This document shows, piece by piece, positions 42,802 to 51,304 of a stretch of DNA of 64,000 nt. How positions within the stretch are numbered: position 1 is the first letter of the stretch; the number at the start of each line of letters is the position of its first letter. A program made the position numbers and the translations under genes. The DNA lies in contig NZ_CP108549.1 of assembly GCF_036010325.1 (NCBI RefSeq), positions 7,750,001 to 7,814,000 of the forward strand, given 5' to 3'. The stretch is from Streptomyces sp. NBC_01210 (GTDB taxonomy: Bacteria; Actinomycetota; Actinomycetes; Streptomycetales; Streptomycetaceae). Below the pieces are notes generated by a model that did not search any database, had not been told where the DNA came from, and saw nothing but the letters and a program-made list of their open reading frames with translations.

Positions 42802-43818
42802 TCACGCGGCCTTGCGGCAGACGACGACCGTGTCGTAGTCGCTGAGCGGGGAGACCTCGGTCGATGCGAAGCCGGCGTTCTTGGCGTGCGCGAGGAGTTC
42901 GGAGGTCGGGTACTCGGAGCCACCGTCGGTGACGAGCAGCATGTCCAGGCTGATCACCAGGTTCTCGACGTGGTCGGGCTCGTCGTCGAGCATCCGGTCG
43001 TAGACGATCAGCGCACCGCCCGGGTTCACCGCCTCGAACGCCTTGGCCACCAGCTCACCGCGCTGCTTCTCGTCCCAGTCGTGCAGGACGTGGCCCATGG
43101 TCACCACGTCCGCCTTCACGGGCAGCGGGTCGGTGAAGAAGCTGCCGCCGTGGAAGTGGACCTTGCCGGTCAGGCCGTAGCTCTCCACGTGCTCGTCGAA
43201 CAGCGGCTCCATCGGGGGCAGGTCGAAGACATGGCCCTCCAGGTGCGGCTGGTTCTTCACGATGATCGAGCAGAGGTTGCCACGGGCGCCGCCCACGTCG
43301 AGCACCGACTTGGAGCCGGACCAGTCGAACTTGCCGACCAGCTCGGGACCGACGACATGCGTGAGGGCGTCCATCATGTGCACGAACTGCTTGAGGATGT
43401 GGGGGTTCTCGACGACCACGTCGAAGTGGCTGCCGGACTGCTGCTCACCGGTGCGCAGCGCCTCGCCGAGCCGGCCCCAGGCCGGGTACAGGTTGCGGTT
43501 GGAGCGCTCCAGGAAGCCGCCCACCCAGGTGCGCTCGCCGCGCACCAGGTAGGTGTCCGCGCCCTTGGCGTTGCGGTACCCGCCGTCCGCACGCTCCAGC
43601 AGGCCCAGCGACGTCAGCAGGTTCAGCCAGTCGCTCAGGCCCCGCCCGTGCAGTCCGAGCTCCTTGCGGATCTCCTCCTCGGTGGAGGCCCCCTTCGTGT
43701 GCAGCGTGGTGAACAGATCCAGTTCGACTGCGGTCAGCAGCGCCTTGGCGTCGCAGAACGCGTTGCTCAGCCGGATGATTCCGGCCGACGTGCTGACATC
43801 CGGGCTGGTTTGCGTCAT
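42802..43818 (-). CDS. O-Methyltransferase 1
   Basis: 338 residues. An N-terminal dimerisation winged helix (residues 15-100) precedes the class I SAM fold: VLDVGGARG at about 178-186, FDLPPMEPLF, GDFF-like GGSFFTDPLP, and the GHVLHDW catalytic segment. This is the CrtF/TcmO-like family acting on aromatic hydroxyls. AAGGAG is 9 bp before ATG 43818. It is divergent from the monooxygenase at 44027. Two close relatives are at 45664 and 50285. Confidence 0.93.
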   Translation of the reverse strand: MTQTSPDVSTSAGIIRLSNAFCDAKALLTAVELDLFTTLHTKGASTEEEIRKELGLHGRGLSDWLNLLTSLGLLERADGGYRNAKGADTYLVRGERTWVGGFLERSNRNLYPAWGRLGEALRTGEQQSGSHFDVVVENPHILKQFVHMMDALTHVVGPELVGKFDWSGSKSVLDVGGARGNLCSIIVKNQPHLEGHVFDLPPMEPLFDEHVESYGLTGKVHFHGGSFFTDPLPVKADVVTMGHVLHDWDEKQRGELVAKAFEAVNPGGALIVYDRMLDDEPDHVENLVISLDMLLVTDGGSEYPTSELLAHAKNAGFASTEVSPLSDYDTVVVCRKAA

Positions 43819-43889
43819 GCGCAGGACTCCTTCCAACACGGCGCATGGCCTGGCGCCAGGCCGCTGTGGCGGAGAATCCACGCCGCGGG

Positions 43890-43969
43890 TTGAGGTCACC
43901 TCAAGGGGGACTGGGGCAGCCACCTCACCGCCGCATCTCCACTGCGCCTCAAGTCGGCGTGGCTACTCA
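43890..43969. promoter_or_regulatory. Divergent promoter region with palindrome and 24-bp spaced repeats
   Basis: The 208-bp gap between the divergent methyltransferase and monooxygenase genes holds a palindrome, ttgaggtcacctcaa (43890-43904), and the hexamer rCCTCA at 43898, 43922 and 43946, an exact 24-bp period. The monooxygenase start lies about 75 bp further on. This looks like a regulator-binding region; the protein is unknown, with a SARP as one candidate. Confidence 0.4.
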
Positions 43970-44026
43970 TTTTGGGTGCCGTGGAGGGATCCCGGCGGAA
44001 GCCCAGCTTGCCCAGAGGGGATATGC

Positions 44027-45649
44027 ATGTATGACGTGAAGATCCCGGTGCTGATCGTCGGTGGTGGTCCCGTCGGCCTGTCCACTGCACTGTTCAGCGG
44101 CCGACGTGGAGTACGCACGATGCTCCTGGAGAAGAGGGACAGCACCTCCATGCTGCCCCGCGCCCCGGGCCTGCAGGCCCGGACCATGGAGCTGTTCCGC
44201 GCGGCGGGACTCGGCAAGGACATCCGCGCGCTCGAAATGGGTGACTCCCATGCCTACTTCGAGGGCGGAATCATCAAGGTCGAGACGTTCTCCGACATCG
44301 ACAACGCGGAGCTGCTGGAGTCGCCGTCGCTGGACGGCGAGACGGTGAGCCCCGAGCGTGTGATGGGCTGCGGCCAGGACCGGTACGAGAAGGTACTGGT
44401 GGCCAAGGCCAAGGAGTACGGCGCGGACGTCCGCTTCAACACGAAGCTGATCTCGTTCGAGCAGGACGCCGACGGCGTCACCGCCATCGCCGAAGAGGGC
44501 GGCAGCGGAAAGCGGTTCACCATCCGCGCCGACTACCTCGTGGGCGCCGACGGAGCGGGCAGCCGCATCCGTGAGGCGCTCGGAGTCAAGCGGGTCGGCC
44601 GTGGCACGGTGTTCAACGCCCTGAGCATCTACTTCCGGGCGCCGGAGCTGGAGACGCTGCTCAAGGACACCAAGTTCATCCTGTGCTACGCCTCCGCGGG
44701 CGGCACCCTGATGGGCTTGTCCCGGCTGCACGGGTGCGACCCGTGGCTGGCCGCGCCCATCTACTTCCCGGAGAAGGGCGAGAAGCCCGAGGACTACACC
44801 GACGAGCGGTGCATCGACATCGTCCGCCGGGCCTCCGGCAAGGACATCGACGTCGAGATCATGGACAAGGTGCCGTGGCAGGGCGCCCAGCTGGTCTCGG
44901 AGACCTTCCGCGCCGGCCGGGTCTTCCTGGCGGGGGACGCCGCCCATGTGCACCCGCCGGCCGGTGGGTTCGGCGCCAACACCGGTATCCACGACGCGCA
45001 CAACCTGTCGTGGAAGCTCGCCGCCGTCCAGCACGGCTGGGGCTCCGAGGCGCTGCTCGACACCTATGACGCCGAGCGCCGTCCGCTGGGAACCGCCATG
45101 TCGGAGCAGGCGCTGGTGCGCAACCGCATCCGGCACGGCTACTCCACCGAGCAGGACCGGGCCGACTTCGTGGACGACGTGATCATCACGCTCGGCTACC
45201 GCTACCGTTCCACATCCATCGTCGGCGCCGAGGGTACGAAGGTACTCACGCCGCACCTGGAGCTGACCGGCGAACCCGGCACCAGGGCCCCGCACGTCTG
45301 GCTGGAGCGGGGCACCGAGACGATTTCCACGATCGACCTGTTCTGGGACTCGTACGTGCTGCTGACCGGGCCCGACGGCAGTGCCTGGGCCGAGGCCGCG
45401 GTGCCGATCGCGGAGAAGCTCGGCATTCCGCTGCGTACATACGCGATCGGACCGGACGAGGAGCTCAAGTCCACCGACCGCGACTGGGCGGAGGTCTACG
45501 GCGTGGGCCGTGGCGGCGCGGTGCTGGTGCGGCCGGACGCCTTTGTGTCCTGGCGGACGGCCGGGGGAGACGACGATCCGCAGAGTGTGCTCGCGGATGT
45601 GCTCGCCCGGGCTTCGGGCGCCGCGACCGCCGCCGTACCGGCTCCGTGA
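44027..45649 (+). CDS. FAD-dependent aromatic monooxygenase 2
   Basis: 540 residues, same three-domain class as the enzyme at 41159. FAD motif IVGGGPVGLS at 10-19, VGADGAGSR, and GRVFLAGDAAHVHPPAGG. The substrate domain is well diverged from monooxygenase 1, so it probably acts at another step. In xanthone-forming pentangular pathways such enzymes do ring hydroxylation and Baeyer-Villiger cleavage; which of these applies cannot be told. AGAGGGG lies 8 bp before ATG 44027. The methyltransferase gene follows after 14 bp. Confidence 0.93.
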   Translation: MYDVKIPVLIVGGGPVGLSTALFSGRRGVRTMLLEKRDSTSMLPRAPGLQARTMELFRAAGLGKDIRALEMGDSHAYFEGGIIKVETFSDIDNAELLESPSLDGETVSPERVMGCGQDRYEKVLVAKAKEYGADVRFNTKLISFEQDADGVTAIAEEGGSGKRFTIRADYLVGADGAGSRIREALGVKRVGRGTVFNALSIYFRAPELETLLKDTKFILCYASAGGTLMGLSRLHGCDPWLAAPIYFPEKGEKPEDYTDERCIDIVRRASGKDIDVEIMDKVPWQGAQLVSETFRAGRVFLAGDAAHVHPPAGGFGANTGIHDAHNLSWKLAAVQHGWGSEALLDTYDAERRPLGTAMSEQALVRNRIRHGYSTEQDRADFVDDVIITLGYRYRSTSIVGAEGTKVLTPHLELTGEPGTRAPHVWLERGTETISTIDLFWDSYVLLTGPDGSAWAEAAVPIAEKLGIPLRTYAIGPDEELKSTDRDWAEVYGVGRGGAVLVRPDAFVSWRTAGGDDDPQSVLADVLARASGAATAAVPAP

Positions 45650-45663
45650 GAGGAGGGGCGCAG

Positions 45664-46695
45664 ATGACCGGACACGAAGCAGGCGCTGTGGTGCATCCCG
45701 GCGCCGTGCTGGCGCAGGCGATGGCCTTCCAGCCCGCGCGGCTGGTCCTGACGGGCATTGAGATCGGACTGTTCACGGAGCTGGCGAAGAAGCCGGCCAC
45801 CGAGGACGCGATCAGGGAGCGGCTGGGCCTGCACACACGGGGCACCGACCACTTTCTGGCCGCGCTGGTCGAACTCGGGTTCCTCGAGCGCTCCGACGGC
45901 GGGGAGTTCTCCAACTCCCGGGCGGCGCAGCAGTTCCTGGTACCCGGCGACGAGGGGTATCTGGGCGGCTTCCTGCGGATCGCGGGCCAGGTGATGTACC
46001 CGGCGTGGGACAAGCTGGGCGAGGCGCTGCGCACGGGTGCCCCGCAGGCCGCCACGTACACCGGCGAGGACATGTTCGGCGAGCTCTACGAGAGCGACGA
46101 GAAGAAGGACGGTCTGGTCGGCATGGCGGAGGACGCCAGCCGCCCGCTGATCCCGGCGCTCACCGAGTCGTTCGGATGGGCGAAGTACTCCTCGGTCCTC
46201 GAACTCGGCGGCTGCCGGGGCAACGTACTGGCCGGGCTGGTGAAGGCGCATCCGCATCTGGATGCGTGTGTCTTCGACCTGCCGCAGCTGGAGGGGGACT
46301 TCACCGCCCATATGTCCGCCATCGGCATGGCGGACAAGGTTCGCTACCACGGCGGTGACTTCTTCGCCGATCCGCTGCCGCAGGCCGATGTGCTCATGAT
46401 CGGGCATGCGCTGGTCGACTGGAACGACGAGCAGCGCAAGCAGCTGGTGAAGAACACCTTCGCCGCGGTGCGTCCCGGCGGGGCGTTCCTGGTCTGGGAC
46501 CCGGTCATCGTCGATGACGACGAGAGCTATCTGCGCAATCTGATCCGCAGCCTGAACCTGCAGCTGATGACGCCGCACGGCAAGGGCTACCGGTTCGAGC
46601 AGTGTGCCGAGTGGATGCGGGAGGCCGGCTATGCCGAGGTCACCCGCACCTCACTCGGGCACGACGTCACTCTGGTCATCGCCCACAAGGACTGA
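45664..46695 (+). CDS. O-Methyltransferase 2
   Basis: 343 residues. Winged dimerisation domain, then the SAM-binding VLELGGCRGN at about 180-189, FDLPQLEGDF, GGDFFADPLP and GHALVDWND. The motif histidine-aspartate near residue 249 follows the aromatic O-methyltransferase pattern with His replaced by Val-Asp context (ALVDW rather than VLHDW): the usual catalytic His of this motif is Val. GAGGAGGGG precedes ATG 45664. It forms a two-gene unit with monooxygenase 2. Confidence 0.9.
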   Translation: MTGHEAGAVVHPGAVLAQAMAFQPARLVLTGIEIGLFTELAKKPATEDAIRERLGLHTRGTDHFLAALVELGFLERSDGGEFSNSRAAQQFLVPGDEGYLGGFLRIAGQVMYPAWDKLGEALRTGAPQAATYTGEDMFGELYESDEKKDGLVGMAEDASRPLIPALTESFGWAKYSSVLELGGCRGNVLAGLVKAHPHLDACVFDLPQLEGDFTAHMSAIGMADKVRYHGGDFFADPLPQADVLMIGHALVDWNDEQRKQLVKNTFAAVRPGGAFLVWDPVIVDDDESYLRNLIRSLNLQLMTPHGKGYRFEQCAEWMREAGYAEVTRTSLGHDVTLVIAHKD

Positions 46696-46716
46696 GCGGT
46701 TCGTGGGGTCGCGGGG

Positions 46717-47178
46717 TCACGACCGGATCCGGTCGAGGTGCCGCTCCTGCAGCTCCCGGCTGCTGCGCATGAAGTCCAGCAGCAGTTCCAGCTGCTCGGT
46801 GGTGTAGCGCGCGACATGCCGGAAGCCGTCCTGCGCGAGCGGGCCGAAGAGCTCCGCCACGGCCCGTACGGCTTCCGGCGCCGGCCGCACCACTGACTTG
46901 CGCCGGTCCCTGGGATCGGGGGAGCGGGTCACATAGCCGAGCCGGTCCAGGCGGTCCAGCAGGGCCGTGACACTGCCCGTGGTGAGTCCGAGCGCCGCAC
47001 CCAGTTCGCTGGGTGCGGCGCTTTCGCGCTGCATGAGGATGTCCAGACAGTGCAGATCGGTGCGGTTGATTCCCAGCCGCTCGGCGGCCGCGGCGTCGAA
47101 GGAGTCGACTGCTGTCTGGAGCGCGCGGATCTCGCCGGCGAGCTCCTGCTGAAGATCTTTTCTCTTATCGCTTGACAT
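46717..47178 (-). CDS. MarR-family transcriptional regulator
   Basis: 153 residues. A winged helix-turn-helix at about 45-110 (INRTDLHCLDILMQ; GLTTGSVTALLDRLDRLGYV; SPDPRDRRKS wing) is bracketed by long dimer helices. MarR proteins repress nearby genes and let go when they bind phenolic or aromatic ligands. It is divergent from the gene at 47291 and the antiporter beyond, with operator-like palindromes between. ATG 47178 is used; longer frames upstream cross the operator region. The inducer may be the cluster product. Confidence 0.92.
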   Translation of the reverse strand: MSSDKRKDLQQELAGEIRALQTAVDSFDAAAAERLGINRTDLHCLDILMQRESAAPSELGAALGLTTGSVTALLDRLDRLGYVTRSPDPRDRRKSVVRPAPEAVRAVAELFGPLAQDGFRHVARYTTEQLELLLDFMRSSRELQERHLDRIRS

Positions 47179-47194
47179 CCAAGTAACTCGACCT

Positions 47195-47254
47195 TCAAGA
47201 TAAATGCAGATAGCTTGGCTATCAAGATAGTCGAGCTCCAAGAGAAGTCAAGAT
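47195..47254. promoter_or_regulatory. Probable MarR operator region
   Basis: Overlapping palindromes gatagcttggctatc (47209-47223) and ctatcaagatag (47219-47230), and three copies of tcaagat at 47195, 47222 and 47248, sit in an A/T-rich 110-bp gap between the divergent regulator and the gene at 47291. This is where a MarR dimer would repress both promoters. Confidence 0.6.
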
Positions 47255-47290
47255 CGGGTCGTTGCCCGGGTTCCAGGAAGGAACACTGCG

Positions 47291-47812
47291 ATGAACACCC
47301 AGCACACTGTCTCCACGGTCAAGGCCGGCACTGCCGGGACGGAGGAAGCCGCACGAATCGAGGCGTACTACACCAATGAGAAGCGACTCGGCCACTGGAC
47401 CGCCGCCCGCACCATCGAGGTGACCGCCCGCCGCAGCTCGGTCCAGATGGACCTGCGGTCCGCCGAAATCCCCGAGGGCGACATCGAGGTCCGGATCGCC
47501 GGCGAGCGCTCCATCCTCAAGATCCTGGTGCCGGACGGCACCGTGGTCGACGAGTCGGAGCTGGAGTACGTCGGCCGCTCCAAGGTCAAGGACATGCAGC
47601 GGCACACCGCCTCCGGCGGCCGTGTCCTCCGGCTGACCGGCGTCCTCAAGCGCAGCGAGGTCCGCATCGTCCGCGGCGGTGTGGCGACCCTCACCGCCAT
47701 GTTCTCCCGTGAGTTCGTCGACGACTGCCGTACGGCACACCGCGACGGCACTCTGCCCACCGTCCACGCCCCCGAGAGCGTCCGCGAGGGAACCCCGAGG
47801 GATGCCCACTGA
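47291..47812 (+). CDS. Conserved actinomycete hypothetical protein
   Basis: 173 residues, soluble, no signal peptide or membrane helix. The centre has a beta-rich repeat-like pattern (TIEVTARRSSVQMDLRSAEI; DIEVRIAGERSILKILVPDG; VLRLTGVLKRSEVRIVRGG) that could form a beta-helix or sheet, then AMFSREFVDDCRTAH. I recognise it as a kind of protein often seen in Streptomyces next to MarR genes, but no function is known to me. GGAAGG precedes ATG 47291. It is probably the direct target of the divergent MarR regulator. Confidence 0.7.
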   Translation: MNTQHTVSTVKAGTAGTEEAARIEAYYTNEKRLGHWTAARTIEVTARRSSVQMDLRSAEIPEGDIEVRIAGERSILKILVPDGTVVDESELEYVGRSKVKDMQRHTASGGRVLRLTGVLKRSEVRIVRGGVATLTAMFSREFVDDCRTAHRDGTLPTVHAPESVREGTPRDAH

Positions 47813-47834
47813 TCCCTCAACAGGGCCTTGAGTG

Positions 47835-47901
47835 TGCCCCCTTAGCTTCGGAGCAGCGGCTTCCGGGTCCCCCCGGCGGCTCTCCGCAGGCTAAGGGGGC
47901 A
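47835..47901 (+). promoter_or_regulatory. 5' leader hairpin hiding the antiporter Shine-Dalgarno
   Basis: Perfect 12-bp arms, tgcccccttagc at 47835-47846 and gctaagggggca at 47890-47901, flank 43 bases that contain further G/C-rich pairs. The downstream arm includes the AAGGGGG Shine-Dalgarno and reaches the first ATG of the antiporter gene. Folding would block translation, so this could be a regulated leader. Confidence 0.5.
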
Positions 47902-49202
47902 TGCGTATGACACCTCATCAGGTTCAGTCTCTGTTCATCGGACTCGCGGCCATTCTCGTGCTCAGCCGGGTCCTCGGCGCCGCCGCGCGCCGTCTGGGGC
48001 AGCCACCCGTGGTCGGCGAGATACTCGCCGGGATTTTGGTGGGCCCCAGCCTGTTCGGCGGCGCCGTCGCCGAATTCCTCTTCCCCACCGACATCCGCCC
48101 GCTGCTCGCCGCACTGGCCAACCTCGGCCTGGTCCTGTTCATGTTCGTCATCGGATACGAACTCGATCTGGCCCTGATGCGAGGCAAGGAAAAGGTCGCG
48201 GCGAGCGTCTCGCTCTGCTCGGTCCTGCTGCCGTTCTCCCTCGGAGTGCTGCTCGCTCTCCATCTGAGCAGTAGTCACCACACCGGGAACCGGACCGGGT
48301 TCGTGCTCTTCCTGGGCGCGGCCATGTCCGTCACCGCTTTCCCCGTACTCGCCAGAATCCTGGCCGACAGCGGTCTGGCCCGGACCAGAATCGGCGGAAT
48401 CGCGCTCGCCAGCGCGGCTTTCGACGACATCGTGGCCTGGTCGCTGCTGGCCGTCGTGGTCACGGTCTCGGGCGGCGGCGGGCAGTGGGCCATGCTGCTC
48501 GCGCCGGTCTATCTGGCCGTGATGTTGTTCGCCGTCAAGCCAGGTCTGCGGTGGCTGTTCGACGAACGCCGGGGCAGCGGCCGGATCACCGCCGACCGGC
48601 TCATCGTCGTCCTGGGCGGCCTGATGCTGTCCTGCTGGGCCACCGAATGGCTCGGGGTGCATTTCGTCTTCGGCGCGTTCCTGTTCGGCGTCGTGATGCC
48701 TCGCAGCACGAGCGAGCTGGTCCGGATACAGGTCGTCGACCGGTTCGAACACCTCAGCCGGCTGCTGCTGCTCCCCGCGTTCTTCGTCGTCGCGGGCCTC
48801 AAGGTCGATCTCTCCCGGACCGGTCTGAAGGGGCTCGGCGAGCTCGGGCTCATTCTGCTCGTCGCCATCTCGGGGAAGTTCATCGGCGCCTTCGTCGGAG
48901 CACGGGCCAACGGCGTGCCCGCGCTGCAGAGCGGAGTGCTCGCGACCCTGATGAACACCCGCGGGCTGACCGAGATCGTCATCCTCACCATCGGACTCCA
49001 ACTGGGCGTCCTCGACGCCGGGTTGTACGCCCTGATGGTGGTCATGGCCCTGGTGACCACCGCGATGGCCGGACCGCTGCTGCATCTGCTGGAGCGGCGC
49101 GCGGGCGGCTCCGAAGCCATCGGCGACTACGCCGAGGCCGTGCCGGACAGCGAGGTGAACAAGCAGCGGCCCGTCGCGTCGGCCGACCGACCCGCGGGCT
49201 GA
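47901..49202 (+). CDS. CPA2-family cation/proton antiporter
   Basis: 433 residues with 12-13 membrane helices and no C-terminal RCK domain. Typical segments: LGQPPVVGEILAGILVGPS near the start, LGLVLFMFVIGYELDL, and the paired acidic core helix (ASAAFDDIVAWSLLAVVV). KefB/NapA-like antiporters exchange Na+ or K+ for protons. The ATG at 47907 gives better Shine-Dalgarno spacing than 47901. In antibiotic clusters such antiporters sometimes accompany self-resistance to ionophore-like or membrane-active products; here it may just answer MarR-sensed stress. Confidence 0.9.
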   Translation: MRMTPHQVQSLFIGLAAILVLSRVLGAAARRLGQPPVVGEILAGILVGPSLFGGAVAEFLFPTDIRPLLAALANLGLVLFMFVIGYELDLALMRGKEKVAASVSLCSVLLPFSLGVLLALHLSSSHHTGNRTGFVLFLGAAMSVTAFPVLARILADSGLARTRIGGIALASAAFDDIVAWSLLAVVVTVSGGGGQWAMLLAPVYLAVMLFAVKPGLRWLFDERRGSGRITADRLIVVLGGLMLSCWATEWLGVHFVFGAFLFGVVMPRSTSELVRIQVVDRFEHLSRLLLLPAFFVVAGLKVDLSRTGLKGLGELGLILLVAISGKFIGAFVGARANGVPALQSGVLATLMNTRGLTEIVILTIGLQLGVLDAGLYALMVVMALVTTAMAGPLLHLLERRAGGSEAIGDYAEAVPDSEVNKQRPVASADRPAG

Positions 49203-49219
49203 GCGAACACAGCAGGAAA

Positions 49220-49256
49220 CAGGAGGGTCCGCCGGCCTCGCCGGCGGACCCTCCTG
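49220..49256. terminator. Bidirectional terminator hairpin
   Basis: Perfect 17-bp arms (49220-49236 and 49240-49256) with loop ctc, between the convergent antiporter and LLM oxidoreductase genes. Confidence 0.8.
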
Positions 49257-49274
49257 TGTGCGGCGCCCGGTCCC

Positions 49275-50132
49275 TCAGTCGAACATCGCCCCTGCCAGCA
49301 GCTCCAGCTGCCCCGCCTCGGCGGTGCAGGGGAAGACCAGCAGCTCGTCGCAGCCCGCCGCCTCGTACGCCGCGGCCGTCTCCCGCAGCCGTGCCGCATC
49401 GGTGATGACCGCCTTCGCCGCCATCTCCGCCTTCGGGCCGATGAACGAGTAGTACGCCCGCAGATACGACTCGGCGACCTCCTGGGCGCCCGGCCCCAGG
49501 CAGGCGTACACCAGCGCCACCAGCCGCGGTGCGTCCGTACGGCCCCGGGCCTGCCACGCCTCACGGGCCTGGCGGGCCAGCTCGGCATAGGCGGTCGCCG
49601 AGCTGCCGCCTGCGATCCAGCCGTCGGCGAACCGGGCCGCGCGAGCCATCGCCGCGGGAGTGTGGCCGCCCACGATGATCTCCGGCCCTTCGCCCTTCGG
49701 GAAGGGGCCGATGCCGGGGACCGGGCCCTTGCCGCCCCAGACCTCCGTCAGTTCGGTGAGGATGGAGTCAAGACGCTTCCCGCGGTCGCCGTACGGGGCG
49801 CCGGTGGCCCGGAAGTCGTCGTCGCGGCCGCCGGCCGCCACCCCGACCGTCAGCCGGCCGCCCGAGATCTCATGAATCGTGGCGAGCTGCTTGGCCAGCA
49901 ACGGGGTGCCGGGACGGTAGGCGGCGAGCAGGATGGATGTGGTCAGCCGGATCCGCTCGGTCACGGCGGCCGCCGCGGCGAGCGAGGTCAGCGGCTCATA
50001 ACTGTCGTACACCAGACGGTCGAGCGTGCCGAGGCTGGAGAACCCGTGGTTCTCCGCCAGCCGCGCCCAGTCGACGAGCCGGCGCCCGTCGATGTCCGGC
50101 ACTGTGGTGGGCAGGCCCACTCCGATCTCCAC
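49275..50132 (-). CDS. LLM-class flavin-dependent oxidoreductase
   Basis: 285 residues, luciferase-like TIM barrel. It begins IGVGLPTTVPDIDG and shows TSILLAAYRPGTPLLAKQLAT, GGRLTVGVAAGG and EIIVGGHTPAAMARAAR, as in F420- or FMN-dependent members. A His/Glu-type active site cannot be placed by eye. In aromatic clusters such enzymes reduce or hydroxylate quinone rings. GTG 50132 has GGAGA upstream. It may use F420, common in actinomycetes. Confidence 0.9.
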   Translation of the reverse strand: MEIGVGLPTTVPDIDGRRLVDWARLAENHGFSSLGTLDRLVYDSYEPLTSLAAAAAVTERIRLTTSILLAAYRPGTPLLAKQLATIHEISGGRLTVGVAAGGRDDDFRATGAPYGDRGKRLDSILTELTEVWGGKGPVPGIGPFPKGEGPEIIVGGHTPAAMARAARFADGWIAGGSSATAYAELARQAREAWQARGRTDAPRLVALVYACLGPGAQEVAESYLRAYYSFIGPKAEMAAKAVITDAARLRETAAAYEAAGCDELLVFPCTAEAGQLELLAGAMFD

Positions 50133-50160
50133 GGGGTCTCCTTGATCGTCGGTTTGTTCG

Positions 50161-50248
50161 GGGGCTCCGCCCTCAGCCTCCGCACCTCAATCGCCGGCGG
50201 GCCTGGGGTTGCCGGACCGACAACCCCAAGCCCGTCCGGCGATTGAGG
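50161..50248. repeat. Partial copy of the Streptomyces-type palindromic repeat
   Basis: The gggctccgcc start and a long hairpin with arms 50185-50211 (cctcaatcgccggcggg...) and 50221-50248 (ending cggcgattgagg) match the inner parts of the element at 6550-6695. It occupies most of the 152-bp gap between the methyltransferase stop and the LLM gene and may act as a terminator for the leftward transcript. Confidence 0.8.
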
Positions 50249-50284
50249 ACACGGCCGAAGGCCGTACGGGTTCGAGGGCCTACG

Positions 50285-51304
50285 TCAGCGCGGCTTGCGG
50301 CCGGTCACCAGGGTGTTGCCGAGCGGCAGTTCGTGCTCGGTGATGCCGGTGAAGCCCGCCTGCGCCATCCACTGGCCGCAGTCGCCCGGGTGGTAGCCCG
50401 CCCCGGCGGGCGTCATCACGAGCATGTGCAGGCTCGCGACCAGGCTGGCCAGATCGGGCTTGTCGCCGGGCATCGGGTCGTAGACGAGCAGCGCACCGCC
50501 CGGCCGTACCGCCTTGAACGCCTTGTCGATCAGTTGCTTGCGCTCTTCCAGCGAGAAGTCCGCCAGCACGTGGCCGATCACCACGACGTCGGCCCCGGGC
50601 AGTTCGTCGGCGAAGAAGTCCCCGCCGGTGAAGGCCAGCCGGTCCGCGACGCCGAGTGTCTGCGCGTGCTCGGCGCATGGCCCCTGGTTCTGCGGCCGGT
50701 CGAAGACCCGGCCCCTCAGATGCGGCTGGGCGCGCAGCAGCAGCCCCGCGAGATTGCCCCGCGCGCCGCCGACATCGGTCAGTGTGCTCCAGCCGCTCCA
50801 CTCCACGGCTCCCAGCAGATACGGAACCAGGGGAGCGCTCAGCGAGTCCTGCATGGTCAGGAACATCCGCTGTGCCGCCGGATCGCTGAGCATCGCCTCG
50901 AAGTCACCCTCGGCCTGCGGGGTGCCGGTGCGCAGCGCCTGCGTGAGGCGCCCCCAAGCCGGATACAGCACGAAGTTGGCACCTTCGAGGAAGCCGCCCG
51001 CGTACTCCTGTCCGCGTACGAGATATCGCTGCGCGGCCTCGCTGTTGCGGTAGCGGCCGGACGAGCGCTCCAGCAGGCCGAGTGCGACCAGGGCGTCGAA
51101 GAAGTCGGTGGCGGCCCGCGGGTGCAACCCGAGCGCCGCCCTCAGCTCCTCCACCTCCGCCTCGCTGTCGGCGGTCTCGGCGAGCGTGCTGAACACCCCG
51201 AGCTCCAGGGCGGTCAGCAGCAGTTTCGACGATGCGAACCCCAGCCCCAACTGGCTGATGCCGAAAGGGTCCTTGGGGTCGGTCGCGAGATGTGTGGTGG
51301 TCAT
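50285..51304 (-). CDS. O-Methyltransferase 3
   Basis: 339 residues. N-terminal winged dimer domain, SAM motif LTDVGGARGN at about 177-186, FDRPQNQGPC, GGDFFADELP and a GHVLADFS segment where the usual catalytic His-Asp reads Ala-Asp. Like methyltransferase 2 it lacks the family's catalytic His at that place, so it might act by proximity only or do non-methylating chemistry, as some relatives of DnrK do. ATG 51304 makes an ATGA-type overlap with the transporter gene upstream on the same strand. Confidence 0.9.
   Translation of the reverse strand: MTTTHLATDPKDPFGISQLGLGFASSKLLLTALELGVFSTLAETADSEAEVEELRAALGLHPRAATDFFDALVALGLLERSSGRYRNSEAAQRYLVRGQEYAGGFLEGANFVLYPAWGRLTQALRTGTPQAEGDFEAMLSDPAAQRMFLTMQDSLSAPLVPYLLGAVEWSGWSTLTDVGGARGNLAGLLLRAQPHLRGRVFDRPQNQGPCAEHAQTLGVADRLAFTGGDFFADELPGADVVVIGHVLADFSLEERKQLIDKAFKAVRPGGALLVYDPMPGDKPDLASLVASLHMLVMTPAGAGYHPGDCGQWMAQAGFTGITEHELPLGNTLVTGRKPR

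Noticed and set aside
47209..47254. Short CRISPR-like repeats (tcaagat three times)
   Set aside because: Units are only 7 bp, spacing is uneven, and no cas gene is present; a regulator operator explains them better.
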